DNA of 64,000 nucleotides from SCQP01 sp050747745 (GTDB taxonomy: Bacteria; Acidobacteriota; Terriglobia; Terriglobales; SCQP01): positions 62,001 to 126,000 of the forward strand of contig JBOGKM010000081.1 in NCBI GenBank assembly GCA_050747745.1. The letters run 5' to 3'. A model generated the notes under the pieces. It saw nothing but the letters and a program-made list of their open reading frames with translations. It had not been told where the DNA came from and did no database searches. Both the position numbers and the translations under genes were made by a program. Numbering within the stretch: position 1 is the first letter of the stretch; each line of letters begins with the position of its first letter. Of this stretch, positions 1 through 8,306 are shown piece after piece.

Positions 1-1
1 T

Positions 2-556
2 CGCGTTCCCGGCGACTGGAACACGGCCCGTCCGCTGCTGTTTCCCCGGCTCACGACCTCGGGCCTAGTGCGGCGCCAGCCCAAGCCGCTGTTCTATCCG
101 CTCGCGGGCGAGGTCGGCTACGTCTTGACGTGCGGCGAATTCGAGAACGGCATCGGACAGGAGCAACTGCAGGCCTGGGACATGCCCGAGGAATGCGTGC
201 TCGCCGCAGCCATGGAGAACCTACAGCGGCTGTGGACCGACGCCACCGTGGTGGCCTGGACGATTCAGGACACGATTCGCGCCTTTCACGTCGAGATGGC
301 GCACGGCCACAAGGCCGCTTTCGTGCTCGCACCCCAATTCCAGGACCGCGCCTCCGAACTGCTGCATACCGAAGAGTTCGCCATCGCTATTCCGAACCGG
401 AACTTCCTGGTTGCCTTCGGCGCCGACGACGAGGAGTTCATGCAGATTTTGCAGCCGGTGGTGCGCAAGGAAATCGCCGCAGGATACCCGCTTAGCCGCC
501 TGCTGATCCGCATTGGTCCGGGGGGATACAGTCTGGACACTTTACCCCTGGACTGA
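2..556 (+). CDS. DUF1444-like protein, 5' end cut by the window
   Basis: The reading frame is open to the first base of the window, so the true start lies upstream. The first in-window start codon is a GTG at 68, but similarity-like sequence (VPGDWNTARPLLFPRL) continues before it. The visible part has the layout of DUF1444-type proteins: a 'PLAGEVGYVL' strand, then 'MPEECVLAAAMENL', then a C-terminal alpha/beta part ending at a TGA at 554-556. There is no signal peptide or membrane segment in the visible part, so a cytoplasmic protein is likely. The molecular function of the family is unknown. It is convergent with ftsK, 52 bases away. The family assignment is from memory and moderate; coding status is secure. 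Confidence 0.6.
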   Translation, partial: RVPGDWNTARPLLFPRLTTSGLVRRQPKPLFYPLAGEVGYVLTCGEFENGIGQEQLQAWDMPEECVLAAAMENLQRLWTDATVVAWTIQDTIRAFHVEMAHGHKAAFVLAPQFQDRASELLHTEEFAIAIPNRNFLVAFGADDEEFMQILQPVVRKEIAAGYPLSRLLIRIGPGGYSLDTLPLD

Positions 557-608
557 GCCGCAGCGGCGAGCTAGGAGACTGGCGGGGCTCGCGTACGGTT
601 TGGGGCCG

Positions 609-3005
609 TTAGCGCAGGACGGGTTCGACTTCAGTGAGCCAGCCGGGGCGCTTGAGAACTTCGCGGGGCTTGGGACCGTCGGCGGGGCCGACAATGCCGT
701 CGTTGTACATCAGATCGATCAAGTGGGCGGCGCGCCCATAGCCGATGCGCAAACGGCGCTGCAACAGTGAGGTGCTGGCTTTGCCGTACTCGAGCACGAC
801 GCGTACCGCGTCTTCAAACATGGGATCGTTATCATCGCCTTCGGAGGGCGGAGCTTCGCTCCCGTTGTTGCTCGAAGCGGGTATCGGATCGGCATCTTCT
901 TCCTGCGGCGCGGTGAGGAAGGTGTCATCCAGGTCGGGCTGGCCCTGTTTGGCCCAGGCTTCGACGACGGCGCCGATTTCCGGCTCCGTGACGAATGCGC
1001 CGTGGACGCGGTGGAAGCGCGAGGTGCCGGGCGGGAGGAAAAGCATGTCGCCCTTACCCAACAGCAGCTCGGCGCCCTGGGAGTCGAGAATGGTGCGCGA
1101 GTCCACGCGCGTGGCCACGCGGAAGGACATGCGAGCGGGAAAATTGGCCTTGATGAGGCCGGTGATGACATCCACTGAAGGGCGCTGCGTGGCGAGAATG
1201 AGATGAATGCCGACCGCACGCGCCATTTGCGCCAGGCGGGTGATGGATTCCTCGACGTTGTGGGCGTCGACGATCATCAGGTCGGCAAGTTCGTCAATGA
1301 CGATCACGATGTAAGGCAGCGGACGGTTGTCCTCGCCCAGGTTCTCGAACAGGCTGGGCGACTGCTCCTCAAAACGGCGATTGTACTGGGCGATGTTGCG
1401 CACGCCGTGGCTGGCGAGCAGCTTGAGGCGGCGCTCCATCTCGCGCGTGGCGTTGCGCAGGGCGTTCGCGGCCTGCTTGGGCTCGGTGATGATGGGGGTA
1501 TAGAGGTGTGGAATGCCGTCGTAAAGACCCAGCTCGAGGCGCTTGGGATCCACCAGAATCAAACGCAATTGCTCGGGCGTCGAGCGGTAGAGCAGCGAGA
1601 CGATCATGCTGTTGAGCGCGACGCTTTTGCCCGAGCCAGTCGAGCCGGCGATCAACAGGTGGGGCATGGCGGCCAAATCGCTAACCACGATGGCGCCATT
1701 GGCGTCCTTGCCGAGCGCCATGGTGAGCGGGGATTTGGAGCGTTGGAAGGCTTCTGAGGCTATGATTTCGCGCAGGAAAATGGTTTCGCGATGCGGGTTG
1801 GGAACTTCGATGCCGACCGTGCTTTTGCCGGGAATGCGCTCGATGTAGACGGATTCGGCGGCGAGGGCGAGGCAGAGATCGTCGTTGAGGGCGGTAATGC
1901 GGCTGTATTTGACGCCGGGTTCGGGTTTGAACTCGTAGGTAGTGACCACGGGGCCGGGATTGATCTGGGTGACGGCGCCGGTGACGGCAAACTCCTGGCA
2001 CTTGGCGGTGAGGCGGGCGGCCATGTCGCGCAGCTCGGCTTCTTCGACCTGATCGCCGGGGCCGGGCAATTGCAGCAGCGATAGCGGCGGTGTGCGGAAT
2101 TGGCCGCTGCTGAGGCGCACGGTTTTGGCGGCAGGCGCGGGCGCCAGCTCGTATCGACGCATCGACGCAGGAGTGGAAAGGGGCGGCAGGGGCGTCGGCG
2201 CAAGTTCCGCCTCGGACTCGGGCTCAGGTTCGGGATGCAGCGCATCGCGGCGGGCGCGGGCGGCGGCGGTTTCGGCTTCGGCCACGCGGCTGCGCGCGGG
2301 AATGAAGGTCGCCTGGACCTCGACCGGCGCCGGCGGAGCTTGCAACGCCGCAGCGTTTTCGCACGCGGCCAGGCGCTCGGCGCGTCGGGCGGCGCGGCGC
2401 AGGCGCAGAGCGGCGAATGGGCTCAGCAGCGGGCCCAAGCAGGCGTTCCAGCGCGGCGCAACCGCTTCGCTCCACCAGGCTTGGGTACTCGCAAAGGAGA
2501 ATTTGGTACAGAGGAAGGCACCGACCAGCAGCGCAGCCGCGGTGAGCACATAGGCGCCAATGGGATTGAAGGCCGCAATCAGCCAAGCGGCAATCATTGT
2601 GCCGGCAAGCCCTCGCAGGGGCACGCTGCCGCGCCATAAGGCTTGCCACGGCAGCTCGGCGATAAGGGCGGCCAGGGCCGCGATGCTGATGAACAGACCT
2701 ACCACGTGGCTGCGGTGCAGGGCGCGCGAGCGCGGCGCGCGGAACCAGTGGGCGGAAAGGCTGACCAGGGCCAGCACCAGCAGGAACGAGGCAAGTCCCA
2801 AGAACTGAAACAAAAGATCGGCGACCGTGGCGCCCACCGGACCGACCCAGTTGGCAGGACGCAGAACCGAGGCCGCCGTGTCGAGGGAAGGGTCGGCAGG
2901 ATGGTAGGAGACCAGCGCCAAAAACAGAAGCGTGGCCGCGACGAGGACCAGCAGCCCGACCAGCTCGTTAAAGCGCCGATTGGCGGTGGGACGCAGCGGA
3001 TGCAC
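609..3005 (-). CDS. ftsK: DNA translocase FtsK/SpoIIIE
   Basis: Septal DNA pump that moves the chromosome through the closing division septum and, in characterised species, activates XerCD at dif. The N-terminus holds four or five hydrophobic segments (about residues 10-180), followed by a charged, proline-rich linker. The motor follows, with Walker A GSTGSGKS (Lys about residue 460) and Walker B VIVIDELADL (Asp about 571). The C-terminus is a gamma winged-helix domain (TSLLQRRLRIGYGRAA). The frame is open upstream to an ATG at 3215, but that extension carries no family features and overlaps the divergent uppP start. The GTG at 3005, directly before the first membrane segment, is chosen. Length about 798 residues, normal for the family. 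Confidence 0.93.
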   Translation of the reverse strand: MHPLRPTANRRFNELVGLLVLVAATLLFLALVSYHPADPSLDTAASVLRPANWVGPVGATVADLLFQFLGLASFLLVLALVSLSAHWFRAPRSRALHRSHVVGLFISIAALAALIAELPWQALWRGSVPLRGLAGTMIAAWLIAAFNPIGAYVLTAAALLVGAFLCTKFSFASTQAWWSEAVAPRWNACLGPLLSPFAALRLRRAARRAERLAACENAAALQAPPAPVEVQATFIPARSRVAEAETAAARARRDALHPEPEPESEAELAPTPLPPLSTPASMRRYELAPAPAAKTVRLSSGQFRTPPLSLLQLPGPGDQVEEAELRDMAARLTAKCQEFAVTGAVTQINPGPVVTTYEFKPEPGVKYSRITALNDDLCLALAAESVYIERIPGKSTVGIEVPNPHRETIFLREIIASEAFQRSKSPLTMALGKDANGAIVVSDLAAMPHLLIAGSTGSGKSVALNSMIVSLLYRSTPEQLRLILVDPKRLELGLYDGIPHLYTPIITEPKQAANALRNATREMERRLKLLASHGVRNIAQYNRRFEEQSPSLFENLGEDNRPLPYIVIVIDELADLMIVDAHNVEESITRLAQMARAVGIHLILATQRPSVDVITGLIKANFPARMSFRVATRVDSRTILDSQGAELLLGKGDMLFLPPGTSRFHRVHGAFVTEPEIGAVVEAWAKQGQPDLDDTFLTAPQEEDADPIPASSNNGSEAPPSEGDDNDPMFEDAVRVVLEYGKASTSLLQRRLRIGYGRAAHLIDLMYNDGIVGPADGPKPREVLKRPGWLTEVEPVLR

Positions 3006-3206
3006 AGCCTCATGATAACGAGGCGGCGAGGCCCTCTGAGGTATCGAGGAAGATACCGGCTCCACTACGGTTTCTGCGATACTCGGAAAGAGCCACGTGC
3101 GACGGTCTGGCAGCCGACCCTCGGAACTTGTGCGACCGGCGCCGGGCATGCGAAGAGGAGGGGCGGGCCACGCAGCATAGCCGCGCCGGGTGCCCGCGAT
3201 TAGCAA

Positions 3207-4175
3207 ATGATCCACATCTGGCAGGCGATCATTTTAGGCGTCATTCAGGGCATAACGGAATTTTTACCGGTCAGCAGCACCGCGCATTTGATTCTGGTGC
3301 CGTGGTTTTTCCATTGGCCCGATCCCGGCCTCACCTTTGACGTGGCCCTGCACGCGGGCACGCTGCTGGCCATCATCGGCTTTTTCTTCATGACCTGGAT
3401 CCGCATCATCCGGGCAGGTTTTGGCGCGGCGATTGACATTCACACCGGCGCACCCATCAGCGGACCGGCGCTGGCGGTGCAGCAGCGACTGCTGTGGTTT
3501 CTGGTGCTGGCGACGATTCCCGGCGGCATCATTGGATTGGCATTCGACAAGGAAATTGAATCCACCTGGCGGAATCCGCTGATCATCGCCGCCAGCCTGA
3601 TCGTAGTGGGGATTTTGATGGGCTGGGCGGATCGGATGCCCGAGCGCAATGAAGCCAGGCGCATGCGGCAGGCGGGCGGCGAGCAGGCAGCGCAGTCCGT
3701 GCTGGCGCAGGCGGCGGGCAGCGGCGCGGCCACGGCGCTGGCAGCGACGGCGGAGCGCCAGGCGCCGGGCAAGGACTTTGACAAGACCTCGATGTGGGAG
3801 GCGTGGTGGATCGGCTGTGCGCAAGCGGTCGCGGTCATTCCAGGCATCTCGCGATCCGGCTCGACCATTACCGCGGGGTTGTTTGCGGGTCTGTCACGCG
3901 AGGCTGCGGCGCGGTTCTCGTTTTTGATGGCGACACCGATCATCGCGGGCGCGGTGTTGTACAAGGCGCACCAAGTGCAAAAGACCGGCATTCCGGCCGG
4001 GATGCACGGGCCGTTCGTGGCGGGCGTGATTGCCTCGGGCATCGTCGGCATCGTTTCGATCTGGCTGTTTATCCGATTCCTCAAGCTGAACACGCTGCGG
4101 TTCTTCGTCTGGTACCGGGTGATCCTGGGCCTCATCGTCATCGGCCTTTTCTTTGCCGGGTTCAGGGCGTTCTAG
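3207..4175 (+). CDS. uppP: Undecaprenyl-diphosphatase UppP (BacA)
   Basis: Integral membrane phosphatase that recycles undecaprenyl pyrophosphate to the monophosphate carrier for peptidoglycan and surface polymer synthesis. Both signature blocks are present: GITEFLPVSSTAHL at residues 15-28, with the catalytic-site Glu, and PGISRSGST starting at residue 212. About eight hydrophobic segments are visible. At 322 residues it is roughly 50 longer than typical UppP. The excess is an Ala/Arg/Gln-rich hydrophilic insertion at about residues 145-190, immediately before the second catalytic block. It starts from an ATG. Its stop overlaps the stop of the convergent FkbM gene by four bases. Confidence 0.95.
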   Translation: MIHIWQAIILGVIQGITEFLPVSSTAHLILVPWFFHWPDPGLTFDVALHAGTLLAIIGFFFMTWIRIIRAGFGAAIDIHTGAPISGPALAVQQRLLWFLVLATIPGGIIGLAFDKEIESTWRNPLIIAASLIVVGILMGWADRMPERNEARRMRQAGGEQAAQSVLAQAAGSGAATALAATAERQAPGKDFDKTSMWEAWWIGCAQAVAVIPGISRSGSTITAGLFAGLSREAAARFSFLMATPIIAGAVLYKAHQVQKTGIPAGMHGPFVAGVIASGIVGIVSIWLFIRFLKLNTLRFFVWYRVILGLIVIGLFFAGFRAF

Positions 4176-4981
4176 ATTGGGAAGGCCAACACGTTGAGGA
4201 AAATTTCCTTCCGCGTGGGCTCGCGATAGGGTTCCAGCCCGCGCCAGGTGGGGTGCTGAAGGCGATAACCCATTTGCGCCAAGAGCTTGGCCAGATCGGA
4301 GGCAGTGTGGCCATAGCGGGCGAGAAAGGGCGGATTCACCTCAACCAACAACACCGGCCGGCAGCGCGCGATCGTAGCCGCGGCGCCGCGCAGGACGTAG
4401 GGTTCAAAGCCCTCGGTGTCCATCTTCAGGAAATCCAAACGCGGCAATTGCAAGGAGTCGATCGCAATGACTTCGGTACCGCCCTCCGCCAGCGACATGT
4501 AGTTCTGGCCAGAATCGCCGGCCGATTCGATCAACTGCAGTCGGCGCGCGGCCTCACCGGCCGCGCATGCGCGCACGGTCACGTTGGTGGCGAAAGGATT
4601 CAGGCGTAAATTTTCGGTCAGCTGCTCGATGTTGGCCGGGGTTGGCTCGAAGGCGTAGACGTGTCCGCCAGGGCCGACGCAGCGGCTGCACAGCAGGGTG
4701 TAGTAGCCGATATTGGCGCCGATATCCACCACCACCATGCCCGGACGCAGGAAACGCTCCAGATATGCTGTCTCGGCCGCTTCGCAGATGCCATCGGTCA
4801 GCAGCTGGCGCTGGTTGGGGACGGTGGTTTTGATCCGATAGTGCGTGCCGCGGCGCTGAATGAGCAGCGAGTCCGGGAACTGGCAGGAACGCGCCAGTAC
4901 GCGGCTCAACCTCCACTTGCCGGGATAAAAAGGCGCGCAAGCGTGCGCATGCAAAAGTGCCGTTTGGATTCGGGATAGCAT
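4172..4981 (-). CDS. FkbM family methyltransferase
   Basis: SAM-dependent methyltransferase of the FkbM type (269 residues), probably modifying a sugar or other small hydroxylated substrate of an envelope glycan. The SAM-binding motif I is VVVDIGANIGYYT, followed by the acidic FEP motif (YAFEPTPANIEQL) and the family strand LDFLKMDTEGFE. The C-terminal part LLVEVNPPFLARYG is also typical. The N-terminus is a short basic region with no signal peptide. It lies just downstream of the alpha-galactosidase gene (10 bases apart, same strand), so co-transcription is possible. The substrate cannot be told from the sequence. Confidence 0.85.
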   Translation of the reverse strand: MLSRIQTALLHAHACAPFYPGKWRLSRVLARSCQFPDSLLIQRRGTHYRIKTTVPNQRQLLTDGICEAAETAYLERFLRPGMVVVDIGANIGYYTLLCSRCVGPGGHVYAFEPTPANIEQLTENLRLNPFATNVTVRACAAGEAARRLQLIESAGDSGQNYMSLAEGGTEVIAIDSLQLPRLDFLKMDTEGFEPYVLRGAAATIARCRPVLLVEVNPPFLARYGHTASDLAKLLAQMGYRLQHPTWRGLEPYREPTRKEIFLNVLAFPI

Positions 4982-4991
4982 GAGTCGGGCG

Positions 4992-7028
4992 TCAGACCGC
5001 GTTCAACGTCAGCACTTCGAAGGGGCGCAGCGTGAACTCGTGAGTGATGCCGGCCTCAAGATGGATGGGCGAGGGATCCACACGCTGGCCCCATTGATCG
5101 TTCGGCCAAGCGGGGAGCAGGCGGTAGGATGGGCGGGCGTTGAAGGGCAGTTCGAAGGCTTCGACTGGATCGAGGTAAAGCGACTGCGGTTTGTCGCTGG
5201 GATTGCGGAGGGTGAGAATCGCATTCGAGCGCGACCAGCAAGCATGGCCGTACGGTTCAAGATGGAGCGGATCGCCGCCCACCCAGTGCGTGTCCAATAG
5301 CGTGGCGGCATGGCGGCGCGCCCAGCGCGCGGCCTCGGCGAGCACGTCCCAGTTGTCTTCCGTCAGCAGGAAATGCGTGATGTACATTTCCTGCAACTGC
5401 GTGCCGGTGCCGAAGTAGGCGCGGACGCCGGCGGCAAAATCGTTGTGGTCGTCGTGTTCGAGGCGGCGGGCGTGGAGCGCGTAGACGATGCCGTGGAGCA
5501 TGAGCGAGTTGAGCGGGTAGAGCGGACCGCGGCTCACGATGTTGCGGAAGGTGGCCCCGTCGCGGTAGGTAATCCAGCGCTGGCGATCACTGCCCACGCC
5601 CGCGAAGTTGGTATCGTAACCGCCGCGCCAGGTGGAGTCGGCATAGCGGAGCCAGAACGGCGATGGATACGTGCCGGTGGTGAGATTGACGAACAGATCG
5701 GGCTTGAGGCGGCGCATATCGGCGATCAGGCTGATGGCGGCTTCAAAGTCGCTGCCGAATTGACTGCCGGGCACGACGCGAGCGTTGCTGCCGGTGCCGT
5801 CAAACTTGAACTGGTTCACGCCGAATTGGGTGACCATCTCCGTGCAGACCTGATGGAAACGCTGGTAATAGACTGGGCCTGAAAGCGCCAGGCCGTGGCG
5901 GTTTTCCTCATAGCCCAGTTCCTTGCCCGCGGCCAGACGTTCTTTGCGCGGCGGGCCGTAGCCGCCCCAGGGCGAGAGCCACACGCCGGGACCGGCGCCG
6001 ATGGCGGCGGTGGCAGCTTGGAGCGGCGTGAAACCATCGGGAAAGCCGCTATTGAAACCCCAGTTGCGGTGGTTGTCCCAACCGTCATCGAAGAGAAACG
6101 AATCGAGCTGGACGCTGCGGCGGCGATAGAGCTGCTGGCCGAAAGTATGGATGCGGTCGAGACAGCCGTATTGATCGTAGGGTGTGAAATAGCCGAGATC
6201 GAACCAGGAGTTGTAATGCAGAAAGGGACGATAAGGATGCGCGCGCTCGCGTTCGATATAGGCAAGAAAATCGCGGCGCATCTGGCCGGGCGCGGCAGCG
6301 CCGATCACGCTGGAATAGACAGCGGTGCGGTTGGCGGCGAGCGGCAGAGCGCGGGCGAAGCTGCACCGGGCGCGGCCGGCTTCGATTTTGCTTTCCGACA
6401 GAGGATGTTCGAAACCGAAGAACCAGCCGCCGTAGCTGAGCCCGGTCGCGGCGCCCGAGGGGGTAACCGTGATGGGTGAGCCTTTGACCTTGCCCTCGAC
6501 GCGCGCGCCCTGGGCGGGTATATCGAGGAGCGTGATCCCGGTGATGGGGACATCGGCACCGCCGGCAGTGAGCGAGACTTCCTGGCGGATGTAATGCGAG
6601 CCGTCGCGCAGCAGTGCGCGCCAGCGAACCTGGTAGGCGCCAGCGGGATCGGCAAGGGTAGCCGTCAATTGCCGGCCGGAAAGGCGCTCGGAAAAACGAG
6701 CCGCGGCGGAATCGGGAGTGAGCGCGGAAAGGCGCAGCGGCTCGGTGATGCGCAGCGCGGTGGAGTCAACGGTGCGGCCGTTGACGGTCAGCCAAAACAC
6801 CGGCATGGGACCCAGCGCGGGCAGGCCGGGCGAGCGCAGACTCCGCAGGCGCAAACCCTGAGCGCCGGTTTCCCATTCGGCGACCACGCGCGGAGTGGCG
6901 AGGCGCGCGCGGCTACCGTGGACCGCGCCGGTCGCCGCCTGGCCTTCGAGGCCATGGGTCAGCGCCCAGGCGGCGGCCAAGCCGACGGCGCTGCGCTCGA
7001 GAAACTCGCGACGATTCCAGTCAGACAC
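4992..7028 (-). CDS. Secreted GH36-like alpha-galactosidase (melibiase family)
   Basis: Predicted exported glycoside hydrolase of about 678 residues. The N-terminus (SDWNRREFLERSAVGLAAAW) is a twin-arginine signal, so it should be exported folded by the Tat system, whose genes are at 58.4-59.6 kb. The catalytic (beta/alpha)8 region has FLFDDGWD (about residues 309-316) and QFKFDGTG, whose Asp at about 410 is the expected nucleophile in GH36/GH27-type enzymes. A C-terminal beta-sandwich follows. The GTG at 7028 overlaps the galactokinase stop codon (GTGTCTGA), implying translational coupling. The frame is open further upstream, but only as a shadow of the galactokinase gene. Substrate specificity is inferred; another alpha-glycosidase activity is possible. 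Confidence 0.82.
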   Translation of the reverse strand: MSDWNRREFLERSAVGLAAAWALTHGLEGQAATGAVHGSRARLATPRVVAEWETGAQGLRLRSLRSPGLPALGPMPVFWLTVNGRTVDSTALRITEPLRLSALTPDSAAARFSERLSGRQLTATLADPAGAYQVRWRALLRDGSHYIRQEVSLTAGGADVPITGITLLDIPAQGARVEGKVKGSPITVTPSGAATGLSYGGWFFGFEHPLSESKIEAGRARCSFARALPLAANRTAVYSSVIGAAAPGQMRRDFLAYIERERAHPYRPFLHYNSWFDLGYFTPYDQYGCLDRIHTFGQQLYRRRSVQLDSFLFDDGWDNHRNWGFNSGFPDGFTPLQAATAAIGAGPGVWLSPWGGYGPPRKERLAAGKELGYEENRHGLALSGPVYYQRFHQVCTEMVTQFGVNQFKFDGTGSNARVVPGSQFGSDFEAAISLIADMRRLKPDLFVNLTTGTYPSPFWLRYADSTWRGGYDTNFAGVGSDRQRWITYRDGATFRNIVSRGPLYPLNSLMLHGIVYALHARRLEHDDHNDFAAGVRAYFGTGTQLQEMYITHFLLTEDNWDVLAEAARWARRHAATLLDTHWVGGDPLHLEPYGHACWSRSNAILTLRNPSDKPQSLYLDPVEAFELPFNARPSYRLLPAWPNDQWGQRVDPSPIHLEAGITHEFTLRPFEVLTLNAV

Positions 7029-8235
7029 AGGCGATCTCCAGCACCGCCGGACCGGCGGCGCTTTCAAAGAATAGGCTGGCGGCAGCAGGAACTGCAAATG
7101 CTCGATGGTATTGCTCTTGCCAAGCGCGGCGAAAATCCACGGCCTCAACGCTCGAGACCAGCGCCCAGACCGAGCCGCCGAAACCGGCGCCGAAGCTGGA
7201 GGCTGCGACCGCGCCGAGCGCACGCGCGCTGGCGACCAGCGCCAGCGTCTCCGGGGTCTGGTTGCCAAGCGCAGTTTCGGCGGCGGCCTGGGAACGCGAA
7301 ACGCATTCGCCGAAGGAGGGCCAGCCGCCAGAGCGGGCGGCAGCGGCGGCGCCGGGGATCCAGACCTCGGTTTCGTTCCAGAATTGGTCCAGGCGCACGC
7401 GCAGGGCCGGGCGAGGCGACAGCAGCGACTGCAGGCGCGCGAGCGCGCCGGCGCTCGATGACAGTACCGCAGCCAGGGTGGTGTCCTGGCGGCCGGTGGA
7501 TTGGTTCCACAAAGCCACGATTTCCGAGGTGCTAGCAGCGGCATGGTTGTAGGCGTTGCGGGCGGCGCCCGACTTATCCGCTACGACGCCGCTGGCGGCG
7601 ATGACCAGTGTCATGTCCCGGGGCGCGGGCAGCGTGCTTTCGCACTGCGTGGGACGGAAGCGGTACTGGCTCCAGACGCCTGGTTGAGAGCAAAGAATGG
7701 CGGTGTGATCTTCGCTGCCGCCGTGGGTGCCGACGCCGACTTCGGCTGCGGCGAGATAGGCCGCCAGCGCTTCCCTGCCCTCTGCGCCGACTTCGCCACC
7801 GAGAGCCAGGAAGCTGGCAACCACGAGGGCGCTGGAGCTGCTCATGCCGGCTGCGGGCGGCAGGTCGCTGGCGAAGACGATGTCGGCGCCATGATCCAGC
7901 CGATCGTCGGTCGCCAAGCGGCGGGCGACGATGGCGGGGTAGCGCGCCCAGGTGGCGGGAGGATCATCGCCGATAGAAAACTGCTGCTCTTCTCCTGTGG
8001 CCACATCCCGCAACCGCACCAAGCGATCGCGGCGCGGTGCGGCAAGCAGGCAGAAGCCGCGCTCGACGGCGCACAGCAGGCTGCGACCGCCGGCGTAATC
8101 AGTGTGCTTGCCCAGCAGCTCGACGCGGCCGGGAACGAACCATGCGCGCGCAGGCCCGAGCTTGCACCAGACAGGCCAGGCATCGGCGAGGCGAGCGAAC
8201 ATAGCCGCTTTGGCCGCGGCAGCGGCCGCGCTCAT
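7021..8235 (-). CDS. galK: Galactokinase (GHMP kinase family)
   Basis: Phosphorylates galactose with ATP, the entry step of the Leloir pathway. The galactokinase signature appears as PGRVELLGKHTDYAGG, with Lys where Glu is usual in GEHTDY. The GHMP ATP-binding loop is LPPAAGMSSSSALV (about residue 125-138) and the third motif is GAGFGGSVWALV near the C-terminus. The frame is open to an ATG at 8328, but that would overlap the divergent radical SAM gene. The ATG at 8235 gives the normal distance of about 40 residues to the HTDY motif. It is coupled to the downstream alpha-galactosidase, so one operon would release galactose outside and phosphorylate it inside. Confidence 0.85.
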   Translation of the reverse strand: MSAAAAAAKAAMFARLADAWPVWCKLGPARAWFVPGRVELLGKHTDYAGGRSLLCAVERGFCLLAAPRRDRLVRLRDVATGEEQQFSIGDDPPATWARYPAIVARRLATDDRLDHGADIVFASDLPPAAGMSSSSALVVASFLALGGEVGAEGREALAAYLAAAEVGVGTHGGSEDHTAILCSQPGVWSQYRFRPTQCESTLPAPRDMTLVIAASGVVADKSGAARNAYNHAAASTSEIVALWNQSTGRQDTTLAAVLSSSAGALARLQSLLSPRPALRVRLDQFWNETEVWIPGAAAAARSGGWPSFGECVSRSQAAAETALGNQTPETLALVASARALGAVAASSFGAGFGGSVWALVSSVEAVDFRRAWQEQYHRAFAVPAAASLFFESAAGPAVLEIACV

Positions 8236-8306
8236 CCCCGCGACTTGCAACTGTTCGGCGATGGAGGCAAGGGGCAAACTCCTAATGTACCGGGTTAAAC
8301 TAGGGC

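Noticed and set aside
3006..3215. N-terminal extension of FtsK to an ATG at 3215.
   Set aside because: The extra 70 codons have no family features, overlap the divergent uppP start and precede the first membrane segment without need.
7029..7544. N-terminal extension of the alpha-galactosidase frame.
   Set aside because: It is a low-complexity shadow of the galactokinase gene; the twin-arginine signal begins at the GTG at 7028.
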